From Proteus hauseri ATCC 700826 (GTDB taxonomy: Bacteria; Pseudomonadota; Gammaproteobacteria; Enterobacterales; Enterobacteriaceae): a stretch of 64,000 bases of DNA. Shown piece by piece: positions 1 to 9,944 of the stretch. Below the pieces are notes generated by a model that searched no databases, was not told where the DNA came from, and saw nothing but the letters and a program-made list of their open reading frames with translations. Numbering within the stretch: position 1 is the first letter of the stretch; each line of letters opens with the position of its first letter. A program made the translations under genes and the position numbers. The stretch is from positions 62,001 through 126,000 of the forward strand of contig NZ_LXEV01000032.1 in assembly GCF_001654965.1 (NCBI RefSeq). The letters run 5' to 3'.

Positions 1-533
1 ATGCGAACTGTATCATCGGTTGTTAAACCTAATACAGCGATCTTTACGCCTTGCTTATCAAAAATGGTATAAGGCTTGAATAGACGCTCCCCCGTACTTT
101 TTTGATAAATATTGGCAGATAAGAAGGGGAATGTTGCCCACTTTTCTTGTTGGCGCAATACATCTAATGGATTATCGAATTCATGGTTACCCAATGCCAT
201 TGCATCGTAACCAACGAGGTTCATACCTTTAAAATCAGGCTCTGCATCTTGTAAATCTGACTCAGGAACACCGGTATTGATATCACCACCAGATAACAGC
301 AACACACTACCGCCTTTTTTAGCGACTTCATTACGAATATCATCAACAACTGTTTTTTGTGCAGCTAAACCATATTCGCCACGATCATTATGCCAAAAAT
401 GGCCGTGGTGATCATTGGTATGAAGAATAGTAATTTCGTAGGTTTTATCCTTTTCCCATGCCTGAGACATCACAGGCGTCATTGCTAAAGAAACCGTCAA
501 TGCGCATGTAGATAATTTAAAAGATAAGCTCAT
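1..533 (-). CDS. ushA: UDP-sugar hydrolase / 5'-nucleotidase UshA, N-terminal part
   Basis: This is the first 177 codons of a periplasmic nucleotidase that hydrolyses UDP-glucose and nucleotides; the rest lies left of the window. The start ATG is at 533-531, followed by a signal peptide of about 25 residues that ends near SQA|W. Metallophosphoesterase motifs are visible in order: HTNDHHGHFW, GGDINTG and GNHEFD, which carry the two-metal ligands. The downstream text (PESDLQDAEPDFKGMNL) closely matches the E. coli protein. It is divergent from fsr across 260 bases, the same neighbourhood as in E. coli (gsk, ybaL, fsr, ushA). The only incompleteness seen is the window edge. Confidence 0.96.
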   Translation of the reverse strand, partial: MSLSFKLSTCALTVSLAMTPVMSQAWEKDKTYEITILHTNDHHGHFWHNDRGEYGLAAQKTVVDDIRNEVAKKGGSVLLLSGGDINTGVPESDLQDAEPDFKGMNLVGYDAMALGNHEFDNPLDVLRQQEKWATFPFLSANIYQKSTGERLFKPYTIFDKQGVKIAVLGLTTDDTVR

Positions 534-695
534 GGTATATCCCCATGTATATTAATTATTAAAAGGCTCTGCCAAGTATTTACTGTAGAAAAAAAAGACA
601 GAAGTTAAATACTTTTGCTGTATTTTATGACGTAGGTTATATAATTTTTTTATTATTTCATTGTTTCAATAGTTTTTTTGAGACATGAATCAAAC

Positions 696-730
696 TCTAT
701 TTCTTAGAAAAGTACTGTTTTAGAAATAGA
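696..730. promoter_or_regulatory. 9-bp inverted repeat upstream of fsr
   Basis: TCTATTTCT at 696-704 is mirrored exactly by AGAAATAGA at 722-730, with a 17-base spacer. It sits 63 bases upstream of fsr and in the ushA-fsr divergent promoter region. It could be an operator for an unidentified regulator. AT-rich chance repeats are possible. Confidence 0.35.
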
Positions 731-793
731 TGTAAACTAGATTAATAAAAATAGAAACAATTCATTAACAAATAGATGTGACAGGGAAATGAA

Positions 794-2032
794 ATGAGCA
801 ATACAGATTCCACTCTTCAATCTGAAGATCCCAAAGTTTTGCAGCAAAAAGCCAACAAGCGGAATACAGTATTTACTATCTTAACCGCTATCAGCTTTTC
901 GCATCTGCTTAATGATATGATCCAATCATTGATTTTGGCGATTTATCCGATGTTGCAATCTGAGTTTTCACTGAGTTTTGTGCAAATTGGCATGATAACA
1001 CTGACCTATCAAATCACAGCATCGCTACTACAACCTTTTATTGGCCTTTATACTGATAAATATCCAAAACCCTATTCATTACCTATAGGCATGGGATTTA
1101 CACTTACAGGACTTATTTTATTAGCCTTTGCTAATACCTTCCCCATGTTGTTGCTTGCCGCTGGATTAGTCGGCACGGGGTCTTCTGTTTTTCATCCTGA
1201 ATCATCACGCGTTGCTAGAATGGCATCAGGAGGAAGGCACGGCCTGGCTCAATCCCTTTTCCAAGTTGGAGGCAATTTAGGAAGCTCATTAGGGCCACTA
1301 CTTGCTGCACTGATTATTGCACCTTATGGTAAAGGCAATGTCGGTTGGTTCTCTTTTGCTGCATTGTTAGCCATTGTAGTGCTTTTACAAGTTAGCCGCT
1401 GGTATAAAATTCAGCAAGAAGCTCAGAAAAAACAACCACGAACAATACAAACTCATGCTGTTTTACCTCGTAAAGCATTATTCGGATCATTAGCTATTTT
1501 ACTTATTCTTATTTTTTCTAAATATTTTTATCTCGCGAGTATCAGCAGCTACTATACTTTTTACTTAATACACAAGTTTGGTGTTTCTGTTCAAAACGCC
1601 CAAATTCACCTGTTTGTTTTTCTTTTTGCTGTTGCAGCAGGCACCATGATTGGTGGGCCTGTTGGGGATAAAATAGGCAGAAAATATGTTATTTGGGGAT
1701 CTATTCTTGGTGTTGCACCTTTTACCTTACTACTGCCTTATGCCAATCTTTATTGGACCGGCATTTTAACTGTCTTTATTGGTGTAATTTTAGCTTCAGC
1801 ATTTTCTGCTATCTTAGTTTACGCTCAAGAGTTGATCCCAGGTAAAACAGGCATGGTTTCTGGGCTTTTCTTTGGTCTTGCATTTGGGATGGGAGGTATT
1901 GGTGCCGCAGTGCTAGGTTACATAGCAGATCAGAAAAGTATTGAATATGTCTATCATATTTGTGCTTATTTGCCTCTACTTGGCATTTTCACAATTCTTC
2001 TACCTAACATTGGGGTAGATAAAACCAAATAG
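794..2032 (+). CDS. fsr: MFS efflux transporter Fsr (fosmidomycin resistance)
   Basis: A 412-residue inner-membrane protein of the major facilitator superfamily, close in length to E. coli Fsr (about 406). The family exports fosmidomycin. About twelve hydrophobic segments are visible, and a loop of the form GPVGDKIGRK (MFS motif A-like) lies mid-protein. The N-terminus has a hydrophilic run of about 25 residues before the first membrane segment. The ATG at 794 is preceded by AGGGAAATGA, a usable ribosome site. Gene order ushA-fsr-ybaL agrees with E. coli and supports the name. Substrate in this organism is not shown by the sequence. Confidence 0.93.
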   Translation: MSNTDSTLQSEDPKVLQQKANKRNTVFTILTAISFSHLLNDMIQSLILAIYPMLQSEFSLSFVQIGMITLTYQITASLLQPFIGLYTDKYPKPYSLPIGMGFTLTGLILLAFANTFPMLLLAAGLVGTGSSVFHPESSRVARMASGGRHGLAQSLFQVGGNLGSSLGPLLAALIIAPYGKGNVGWFSFAALLAIVVLLQVSRWYKIQQEAQKKQPRTIQTHAVLPRKALFGSLAILLILIFSKYFYLASISSYYTFYLIHKFGVSVQNAQIHLFVFLFAVAAGTMIGGPVGDKIGRKYVIWGSILGVAPFTLLLPYANLYWTGILTVFIGVILASAFSAILVYAQELIPGKTGMVSGLFFGLAFGMGGIGAAVLGYIADQKSIEYVYHICAYLPLLGIFTILLPNIGVDKTK

Positions 2033-2268
2033 TCTGCGATTATCCTTGTTGCTGTAATAAAGTCGCGACAGGGATAAACTAGCCTTAAACAAGACGACTT
2101 ATTAAAATAACATAAAAACACGCATTTGCGTCAGAAAAATCAATCAACTTGCTATTTTTATAAATAATCAATAATTTTTAGCGAATTTATTGCATAAATA
2201 CGTTAAACTATTCACCTGCTGTACCACTTGCCCCCCTAAATATAGTTTTATAAAAAGAAGGAGAATTG

Positions 2269-4029
2269 ATGCCGCATTCAACACCCCTTATTACCACCAT
2301 TGTTGGTGGATTAGCACTTGCTTATATTTTAGGCATGATTGCTCAACGGCTAAAAATCTCACCTTTAGTAGGATATCTTGCTGCGGGTGTACTCGCTGGC
2401 CCATTTACTCCAGGCTTTGTTGCTGATACCTCTCTTGCTCCTGAACTCGCCGAAATTGGCGTTATTCTCTTAATGTTTGGCGTTGGTTTACACTTCTCAT
2501 TAAAAGATCTTATGGCAGTAAAAGCCATTGCGATCCCCGGTGCTATTGCACAAATTGCCGTCGCGACATTATTAGGATTGGGATTATCAGCATTTTTTGG
2601 CTGGGGTCTATTCAGTGGCATTGTATTTGGTTTGTGTCTTTCAACTGCAAGTACCGTGGTACTTTTACGTGCACTTGAAGAACGAGGGTTAATCGATAGC
2701 CAGCGTGGGCAAATAGCAATAGGCTGGTTAATTGTTGAAGATTTAGCTATGGTTTTGGCGCTTGTTCTACTACCTGCGGCTGCCAATATGATAGAGAGCA
2801 ACGATCAAACTAGCGTTTCACAATTAATGATTAATTTAGGTATCACGATAGGTAAAGTTGTCGCCTTTATATTAATCATGATGGTTGTAGGACGTAAGCT
2901 GATCCCTTGGATTTTAGCAAAAACGGCCGCCACGGGTTCGCGTGAACTATTTACCCTTTGTGTATTAGCTCTGGCTTTAGGTATCGCTTATGCGGCAGTA
3001 ACGCTATTTGATGCCTCATTTGCCTTAGGCGCATTCTTTGCGGGAATGGTACTTAATGAGTCAGACTTAAGTCATCGAGCAGCACAAGACACCCTACCGT
3101 TACGTGATGCTTTTGCCGTATTGTTCTTTGTTTCTGTCGGTATGCTTTTTGATCCAATGGTATTAATTGAGCATCCATTAGGTATTTTGGCGACACTCGC
3201 CATCATTATTATAGGTAAATCTGCCGCTGCTTTAGTCTTAGTGCGAATGTTTGGTCATTCTCGGCGAACCGCATTAACGATATCAGCAAGCCTAGCTCAA
3301 ATAGGTGAGTTTGCTTTTATTCTTGCAGGTCTTGGTGTTGCGCTCAATGTATTAGAACCTGATGCGAGAAACCTTGTTCTTGCTGGTGCATTAGTTTCTA
3401 TTATGCTAAACCCTGTTCTATTCACTTTATTGGATCGTTATTTAGCGAAAACCGAAACGAAAGAAGAAATGGAACAACAGCAACAAGAAGAGTTAGAAGA
3501 GGAAATGCCAGTTCCTGTTGATATTTGTGGTCATGCCATTATTGTTGGTTATGGCCGAGCAGGAAGCATGTTGTCAGAAAAACTCTTAGCTCAATCAATC
3601 CCATTAGTGATTATTGAAAATAGCCGTAATAAATTTGCTGAATTAAAAGAGAAAGCATTCAATACAGTGCTTGGTAATGCCTCGACTAAAGATTCTCTTG
3701 CATTAGCACGCATCGATTGCGCAAAATCGCTTTTACTCACAATTCCTAATGGATATGAAGCTGCTGATATCGCAGAAACAGCAAGAAGTATGAACCCTGA
3801 TTTAAATATCATTGTTCGTGCTCACTTTGACGATATTATTGTTCGAGCTAACTACGACGAAGAGGCCTCTTTTATTCTCGAAAAAGGCGCAAATCACGTA
3901 ATTATTGATGAAGACCAGACTGCAACCGCGATGGCTGAAATGCTCATTAAAGAAGTTGAATTTGGTTGTGCTATTGATGATACACCTGAAAATGGTCAAC
4001 AAATTATTGCGCCAAGTGCTGGGCAATAA
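2269..4029 (+). CDS. ybaL: Monovalent cation:proton antiporter YbaL (CPA2, KefB-like)
   Basis: A 586-residue protein with an N-terminal CPA2 Na+/H+ exchanger-like membrane domain of about 12 segments (residues 1-390) and a C-terminal RCK/TrkA-N domain starting near residue 420 with the nucleotide-binding motif GYGRAG. An acidic, Gln-rich linker separates them. Start: a TTG at 2266 is in frame, but the ATG at 2269 has AAGGAG about 5 bases upstream and is preferred. E. coli YbaL is slightly shorter (558). The family is thought to mediate K+/H+ exchange, but the physiological ion of YbaL is not settled. A strong hairpin terminator follows. Confidence 0.93.
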   Translation: MPHSTPLITTIVGGLALAYILGMIAQRLKISPLVGYLAAGVLAGPFTPGFVADTSLAPELAEIGVILLMFGVGLHFSLKDLMAVKAIAIPGAIAQIAVATLLGLGLSAFFGWGLFSGIVFGLCLSTASTVVLLRALEERGLIDSQRGQIAIGWLIVEDLAMVLALVLLPAAANMIESNDQTSVSQLMINLGITIGKVVAFILIMMVVGRKLIPWILAKTAATGSRELFTLCVLALALGIAYAAVTLFDASFALGAFFAGMVLNESDLSHRAAQDTLPLRDAFAVLFFVSVGMLFDPMVLIEHPLGILATLAIIIIGKSAAALVLVRMFGHSRRTALTISASLAQIGEFAFILAGLGVALNVLEPDARNLVLAGALVSIMLNPVLFTLLDRYLAKTETKEEMEQQQQEELEEEMPVPVDICGHAIIVGYGRAGSMLSEKLLAQSIPLVIIENSRNKFAELKEKAFNTVLGNASTKDSLALARIDCAKSLLLTIPNGYEAADIAETARSMNPDLNIIVRAHFDDIIVRANYDEEASFILEKGANHVIIDEDQTATAMAEMLIKEVEFGCAIDDTPENGQQIIAPSAGQ

Positions 4030-4052
4030 TACAACCTTATTACTAAGATAAC

Positions 4053-4094
4053 GAAAAAAGCAACGCCTAATTTATTTGAGGTGTTGCTTTTTTA
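4053..4094. terminator. Bidirectional Rho-independent terminator between ybaL and DUF481 gene
   Basis: Stem AGCAACGCCT / AGGTGTTGCT with a short AT loop, A-run on the left and T-run on the right, so it can stop transcription from both converging genes. Confidence 0.85.
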
Positions 4095-4125
4095 TTATTT
4101 ATAGCAATGAAATAAGCCGCTTTTA

Positions 4126-5148
4126 TTACCAGCGATAACCGACACCAAAAGTATAATTGGTATTACTCGAATCCGCTCTCTCACCTTTGATCTTCTCTTT
4201 CACGATATTTGCATTAAGATTAATGCTCTCCGTGAGGTTATACATAAGACCAATTTTAGCGTTTAGATCAAGACTCACATCATTATCAAAACTACGACCA
4301 ATACGCCCTTTAGTATAAGCAGTTACTTTTTTAGCAAAAAGATATTGGTTATAATCCCAACCTAATGCACCTTGGAGATAATTAGCATTACCATCATGGC
4401 GATATTTTAAGTTTTGGTAACTTAATAAGGTGGTAAAAGATAATGAGCTTAATTCATCATTCCATACTTGCCAACCAGGACCTGTACCAACACCCGTTTT
4501 TTCTTTAATATCTTCAACCCAATCATGTTGATAACTTACATAACCACGCCAGAAAAAATAAGGGTTAATAAAACGGTCAAGATCATAGCCTAAATTATAG
4601 TAATAAGTACTAACATTACTATCATCTTTATTACGTAACATCGCACCTGTAAGATTTTGGCGCCATACATCATTAGCAATATTGATATTTCCATCTATCG
4701 AATATTTTTCATTGGTAGAAGAACCTTTATTATAAGCGGCTCCAGCATTCAAACTTCCTGTTATTTTATTCTCTCTTGATAATTCACTTAATTTGTTATC
4801 TATCTTACTTTTACTTAAGACGAGAGAGCTAGTGAGTGGCACACTTTCTTTATTCTTATCTGTTATTAATGTAATTTCTCCATCAGATGAACGCTCAATT
4901 GAATTTATTGATGTCCATTTTGAAAACGTTTCATTTTTAATCAGAGATGGCGTATTGACGGTGAAAGATTTAACATCATCAAGGCTAATTCTTATTTCTC
5001 CAGCATAATCTGTTTTAACAAGAATTTTATTACTATCAATAATAGAAATAGCACCAGATATTTGATCGCCATTCTTTAAATAAATATTATCAGCACATGC
5101 TCCAGCAGAAAACAAAGCTAAAAATAAAACAACCGTACTCTTGTGCAT
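4126..5148 (-). CDS. DUF481 family (YdiY-like) outer-membrane protein
   Basis: A 340-residue protein with a signal peptide (MHKSTVVLFLALFSAGACA). A small N-terminal domain follows (residues about 22-60, YLKNGDQISG), then a region of alternating aromatic and polar residues typical of a beta-barrel. It ends in YTFGVGYRW, a C-terminal aromatic barrel-assembly signal. These traits fit the DUF481 family, described as salt-induced outer-membrane proteins; function is unknown. The start at 5148 has AGGGGAA upstream. It is inserted between ybaL and gsk, which are adjacent in E. coli. It lies just after an inverted repeat that separates it from gsk, so it may be transcribed on its own. Confidence 0.85.
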   Translation of the reverse strand: MHKSTVVLFLALFSAGACADNIYLKNGDQISGAISIIDSNKILVKTDYAGEIRISLDDVKSFTVNTPSLIKNETFSKWTSINSIERSSDGEITLITDKNKESVPLTSSLVLSKSKIDNKLSELSRENKITGSLNAGAAYNKGSSTNEKYSIDGNINIANDVWRQNLTGAMLRNKDDSNVSTYYYNLGYDLDRFINPYFFWRGYVSYQHDWVEDIKEKTGVGTGPGWQVWNDELSSLSFTTLLSYQNLKYRHDGNANYLQGALGWDYNQYLFAKKVTAYTKGRIGRSFDNDVSLDLNAKIGLMYNLTESINLNANIVKEKIKGERADSSNTNYTFGVGYRW

Positions 5149-5193
5149 CTATATTCCCCTTTATTAAGTCTTTATAACTGTAGTCAGTGATAT

Positions 5194-5249
5194 AAAAATA
5201 CACAAGATAACCAACCAATAGATTTGATTAATTATTCTTGTGTATTTTT
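5194..5249 (-). terminator. 14-bp perfect inverted repeat between gsk and the DUF481 gene
   Basis: AAAAATACACAAGA (5194-5207) is repeated inverted at 5236-5249 with a 28-base spacer. On the minus strand it falls 34 bases after the gsk stop and ends in a T-rich arm, so it could terminate gsk. It also lies about 45 bases before the DUF481 start and could instead be an operator. The stem is AT-rich, so the terminator call is uncertain. Confidence 0.4.
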
Positions 5250-5283
5250 GGTATCATCAATAAAGGAAATATTGAAATAACGC

Positions 5284-6594
5284 TTAGCGTTCCCAGTATG
5301 CTTCTTCTAAACTATCTTCTTTTTCAGGCAAACCACGCGTTAAACGTGGTGAGTGCTGACTTAATACTTGATAGCTCACTCTATTAGCATATTTACACAC
5401 TTGTGCTAATGAAGAGTAAGTTAGATAAGCTCGTGGATGCTTGCTTGAATTAGGCACATTCACCCGATGATAGCTATTCGCTGTAATATCATGTAATAAC
5501 GCCGATAATGCCGCATCTCCTGCACCATTGGTATTCATAATTTTTTCAGGGCCACCCATATAAGGTTCGATATGAGAATAAACCTTTTCTGGCGCCTCAC
5601 AGTCTTTACGACGCATAGCACGGCTAAATTCATAACGATTAAATTCAGCTATCGCACCTGGTAACAATGGATGAGTGGTTAGACGTTTAAAATCATGCTC
5701 AGTATAACCGCCCATATAAAGTCCAGCTGGACCTGCTGTACAAAGCACTAAATCAACCCACTCTAATGCTACATCTGAAGCCAATAATGGGTCAGCATGC
5801 CCTGTTAATTCAAAAGCCTCATCTTCATTCATTGCTACAACAGATACATGTTCTTTTAAGAAATCACGCCACCATTGAGGATCGTCAGCAATGACATATT
5901 TAGTCCCTAAGGTTAATACCACAGGAACATCGTATTTTTTTGCATATTCGATGGCCTTCATGGTTGCTAAAGGCATTGGTTCACCCGGTTTACAACGAAC
6001 TAAATAAGCCGTTAAAACCAACGCTGAAGCTTCTGCAATAACGTCTTCAGGAATACTTTCTGGTTTTAACTGATTCATTTGGCCTGGGCTAATCGCAAAA
6101 GTACGTTCACCATTTTCAGTGATCAACGTGAAACAGCGCCCAATAGCACCATCAACACCTTGCAAATAGTTAAGATCAGTACGGCTTGAAGTGTTACATA
6201 AATAACGATAAGCATAGCTACCAATTTGAATATTATTACACATCGTACCCAACAACACAGAGCGGTCGTCGGCAAGTACAGAATAGTTATGTAACGTATT
6301 TCCTATTGTTCCACCAGCAAATTCGTGGGTGATTAAATTTTTGTCAGTTAATTCACGATAAAGCGCTTCCGCGATATCGTCTTCGATAACAAGAGAGTGT
6401 CCCTGACTCAAGTTATAACGATGGATAAACTCTTCATCGACTTTGGCTTCAATATCAACCAAGGTTTGGTCAATACCAACAATGTAAGCGCGTGACGATT
6501 CGCTATCAGCCATATTAATGATCGGTTGTAATAAAGGATCACGTAAACTAACGGGAAAATAGTGTTTGGATTTTCGTTTGCCAGGGAATTTCAT
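5284..6594 (-). CDS. gsk: Inosine-guanosine kinase
   Basis: A 436-residue PfkB-family kinase that phosphorylates inosine and guanosine in purine salvage. The text matches E. coli Gsk nearly throughout (start MKFPGKRKSKHYFP, end near EDSLEEAYWER). The ATP/anion-hole motif NTNGAGDA with the catalytic Asp is present, as is the sugar-binding GGTIGNT stretch. The reading frame is open 15 codons further upstream, but the ATG at 6594 gives the family N-terminus and is chosen even though its ribosome site is weak. It is downstream of wzz in the same direction, 103 bases apart with a hairpin between. Confidence 0.95.
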   Translation of the reverse strand: MKFPGKRKSKHYFPVSLRDPLLQPIINMADSESSRAYIVGIDQTLVDIEAKVDEEFIHRYNLSQGHSLVIEDDIAEALYRELTDKNLITHEFAGGTIGNTLHNYSVLADDRSVLLGTMCNNIQIGSYAYRYLCNTSSRTDLNYLQGVDGAIGRCFTLITENGERTFAISPGQMNQLKPESIPEDVIAEASALVLTAYLVRCKPGEPMPLATMKAIEYAKKYDVPVVLTLGTKYVIADDPQWWRDFLKEHVSVVAMNEDEAFELTGHADPLLASDVALEWVDLVLCTAGPAGLYMGGYTEHDFKRLTTHPLLPGAIAEFNRYEFSRAMRRKDCEAPEKVYSHIEPYMGGPEKIMNTNGAGDAALSALLHDITANSYHRVNVPNSSKHPRAYLTYSSLAQVCKYANRVSYQVLSQHSPRLTRGLPEKEDSLEEAYWER

Positions 6595-6656
6595 TGTGAA
6601 CGATGCTACACAGCTAAAAAAGATGCGCAATGTTAACACAATATTATTGTAGAGAC

Positions 6657-6682
6657 AGTAGGTGTACGTCAGTACACCTACT
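6657..6682 (-). other. 11-bp hairpin between wzz and gsk
   Basis: AGTAGGTGTAC and GTACACCTACT form a perfect stem with a 4-base loop, 16 bases after the wzz stop. No T-run follows on the minus strand, so it looks more like an mRNA-stabilising or attenuating hairpin than a full terminator. Confidence 0.5.
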
Positions 6683-6697
6683 TATTTGAGGATATTT

Positions 6698-7816
6698 TTA
6701 TGCTGTTTTGCGACGACTTCTTACCATATAACCCAATAAAACAGCCATAACAGAAAGGATAAAACCGACAAATGCAGCACCGACTAAAATCAGCGCACGT
6801 TTAGGAGCATCTTTTTTAGTTGGTTCATAAGGCTTCATCATATATTTAAAAGGTACAAATTGAAGTTCATCTAATTTTACCTTTTCTAATTGCTGAATAT
6901 TATATAAACGGTTTTTCAGTTCAGCGCTTATTGTTGTTGGATCTTTAATTGACTCAGTGATGGTTAATTTACTGCTCAGTGCATCAGAACCCATAGCAAT
7001 AGAGTAATCTGGATCATCTTTAATTTGCGCACCTTCACTTGAAATTGGCTTTTTAACTCCAGCAGCGTTAGCAATTTCTAGCGCATATTTTAAACGTTGA
7101 ACCGTGATATTACGCGCATTAGCAATACGTTCTAGATCCATTTCATATGCTTTTTGTGCAAAACTTAATTTACGCTCAATTTGGTCATCAATTTCGTCTT
7201 TTACTTCAATTCTTACTTGAGTAGAAATAAAGCGGATATAACCTGAAAGCAAATCATAAGCTGCATCGGAAGTTGGCGCAGTAAAACTTAAATTAATTTC
7301 ACCACTGAACTCATCATCTTTATCTTTACCATCAGACGCTTTTAATGAAATGTCTTTTGTTACGATATCTTCGATTAAGCGACGCTGATCCAATGGTGTT
7401 GGATTTTCAATTTTAGCTAATAATTTTTTATAATAATCAGTACTTACTAAAAACTCTTCACGTAATACACGGGAGTTATAGTTATTGATAAATTTTTGGT
7501 AAACAGAAGACGCATTTACGCCAGTATCCACATCAACCAAACTCAGTTCAGTCAGCGTGTTTGTTAACTGTTTCATTTCATTTAGCATTGGTTTAGTAAT
7601 TGCTGCCTGACTGGTCCACTTTTGTGGCAGAAAGCTGGCAACCGTAAAACCAACGATAGCAAATAATAGAGTTACACCAATAATGACGAATTTTGATTTA
7701 TATAAAACAGAAAATAGTTCAAAAAGATCGATTTCATCATTCTGCTTTAGATAGAAATCGTCGAAATGCCCTTTATCTATTTCTGAAGATTGTGGTTTTG
7801 AAAGCTTACTATTCAT
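6698..7816 (-). CDS. wzz: Wzz-type polysaccharide chain-length determinant
   Basis: A 372-residue inner-membrane protein of the polysaccharide co-polymerase (PCP1) class that sets O-antigen chain length. Transmembrane helices lie at about residues 43-63 and 340-364, flanking a large helical periplasmic domain (residues 65-335). The Wzz C-terminal signature is present as a Pro-containing stretch (EPTKKDAPKRA) before helix 2. Start choice: the frame is open to 7945, but ATG 7816 has GGCAGGAAA just upstream and gives a normal cytoplasmic N-terminus. It stands alone between hemH and gsk with no other polysaccharide gene, the site of the O-antigen cluster in Yersinia. Length is nearer to FepE-like long-chain regulators than to WzzB. 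Confidence 0.9.
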   Translation of the reverse strand: MNSKLSKPQSSEIDKGHFDDFYLKQNDEIDLFELFSVLYKSKFVIIGVTLLFAIVGFTVASFLPQKWTSQAAITKPMLNEMKQLTNTLTELSLVDVDTGVNASSVYQKFINNYNSRVLREEFLVSTDYYKKLLAKIENPTPLDQRRLIEDIVTKDISLKASDGKDKDDEFSGEINLSFTAPTSDAAYDLLSGYIRFISTQVRIEVKDEIDDQIERKLSFAQKAYEMDLERIANARNITVQRLKYALEIANAAGVKKPISSEGAQIKDDPDYSIAMGSDALSSKLTITESIKDPTTISAELKNRLYNIQQLEKVKLDELQFVPFKYMMKPYEPTKKDAPKRALILVGAAFVGFILSVMAVLLGYMVRSRRKTA

Positions 7817-7979
7817 TTTCCTGCCTAAATTTATGTAATGCAGTGTCCGTTTATCAGCAATTCTAGTGATTATAGCTAAAATGCTTAAAAAAAGAGAAAA
7901 GATAAGTTTATATATAACTGAATTATGATCAAATGAATATATCATCTAATCCGATAATTTTATTTACAGAACTCATTGA

Positions 7980-8948
7980 TTATTTTTTGCATATCCCACG
8001 AATTATAGCTTCTAGCAGGTCTATATGCGCTGAATTATCATTAAGTGCAGGGATATATTCATACTGTTTCCCGCCACCGTGAATAAAGAACTCTCTGTTC
8101 TGTTCATTAATTTCTTCTAATGTTTCTAAACAATCAGAAGAAAAACCTGGGCAAACCACCTGAACATGTTCAACGCCTTCACTACCTAATTTTTCCATTG
8201 TTTTATCGGTATAAGGTGATAACCATGGCTCACGACCAAAACGAGATTGAAACGTCAGCATTACTTTTTCAGCAGGATAATCTAACTGTGCTTTTAGTTT
8301 TTCTGTAGTTAAACAACACTCATCATAATAAATATCTCCCGTTTTAATAAAACGCTCTGGAATACCATGAAAAGAGAGCACTAAGCGATCTGGTTTACCA
8401 TGTTGCTTAAAACTATTTTCAATTGAGCTCACTAATGCGTTGATATAAAGCGGATGATCAGCATAACTACGAATAAAATGTAACGATGGGATGGTTCTCA
8501 TTGTTTTAAAAATATGACTCACACCATCAAATACCGCAGCCGACGTAGAACAAGAATATTGTGGATAAAGCGGTAATAGAATAATTTTTTCAACACCTTG
8601 CTGCAATAAGTTAGTCACTCCCTCATTGAGGGATGGATTGCCATAACACATCCCCAATTCAACAGGAATATTAGGCAGTCGCTGCGCTAAAGCACGTTGT
8701 TGAGCACGGCTATAAACTAAAAGAGGAGACCCTTCACTCATCCACACTTGTTGATACAGTTTTGCAACTTTAGGAGAGCGGAAAGGTAAAATCACACCAT
8801 GTAATATTGGTTTCCAAATCCAAGGAGAGGTATCGACAACACGAGGATCGCTAAGAAATTGAGCTAAATAACGTCGAACAGCAGCGGTTGTCGGTGCATC
8901 AGGCGTGCCGAGATTAACCAAAAGAACACCATACTTAGCATCATTCAT
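7980..8948 (-). CDS. hemH: Ferrochelatase
   Basis: A 322-residue enzyme inserting Fe2+ into protoporphyrin IX, the last step of heme synthesis. Family hallmarks are visible: [12 protein letters not shown] at the N-terminus, [10 protein letters not shown] with the metal-site His, and [14 protein letters not shown] with the conserved Glu. The frame extends upstream to 9029, but ATG 8948 has TAAGGAGTC upstream and begins as the family does. It lies 170 bases downstream of adk with a terminator between, as in E. coli order adk-hemH-gsk. Confidence 0.96.
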   Translation of the reverse strand: MNDAKYGVLLVNLGTPDAPTTAAVRRYLAQFLSDPRVVDTSPWIWKPILHGVILPFRSPKVAKLYQQVWMSEGSPLLVYSRAQQRALAQRLPNIPVELGMCYGNPSLNEGVTNLLQQGVEKIILLPLYPQYSCSTSAAVFDGVSHIFKTMRTIPSLHFIRSYADHPLYINALVSSIENSFKQHGKPDRLVLSFHGIPERFIKTGDIYYDECCLTTEKLKAQLDYPAEKVMLTFQSRFGREPWLSPYTDKTMEKLGSEGVEHVQVVCPGFSSDCLETLEEINEQNREFFIHGGGKQYEYIPALNDNSAHIDLLEAIIRGICKK

Positions 8949-9072
8949 ACTATGACTCCTTAGAGTTATTTTTATCAGGATAACCAAAGAGTAGAAGCAT
9001 AAAGGAAAATAATGCATTTCGCTTGTCAATTTATTGGATCGATCACTCAGTCTTTCTTTTCTGGTCTTAAAA

Positions 9073-9100
9073 TAAAAAAAATCCCGGATTAACCGGGATT
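9073..9100 (-). terminator. Rho-independent terminator after adk
   Basis: Stem AATCCCGG / CCGGGATT with loop of 5 bases; on the minus strand a run of seven T follows. It lies about 19 bases past the adk stop. Confidence 0.92.
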
Positions 9101-9118
9101 AATATAGGCACGACAGAA

Positions 9119-9790
<672 letters not shown>

Positions 9791-9890
9791 TTATATTTAA
9801 ACTCGAAAACGCATTACCATACCATTTTGTGAGGTCATCGCTCAAGAAATCACGGTAGCGATTGCATTTTATTTTTATCGTAAAGGAAAA

Positions 9891-9932
9891 AAACCACGTT
9901 CTCTTGAAGAGAAACGTGGTTTAAATGTTTGA
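9891..9932 (-). terminator. Rho-independent terminator after htpG
   Basis: Stem AAACCACGTT / AACGTGGTTT with an inner CTCT/AGAG extension; seven T follow on the minus strand. It starts about 13 bases past the htpG stop. Confidence 0.92.
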
Positions 9933-9944
9933 AAACGAAAACAG

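Noticed and set aside
2038-2078. Hairpin after fsr as a Rho-independent terminator
   Set aside because: A stem with wobble pairs can be drawn, but no T-run follows, so it is not listed as a terminator.
2190-2426. 78-codon open frame on the plus strand at the start of ybaL
   Set aside because: It runs in another frame of ybaL with a Cys-rich unlikely composition.
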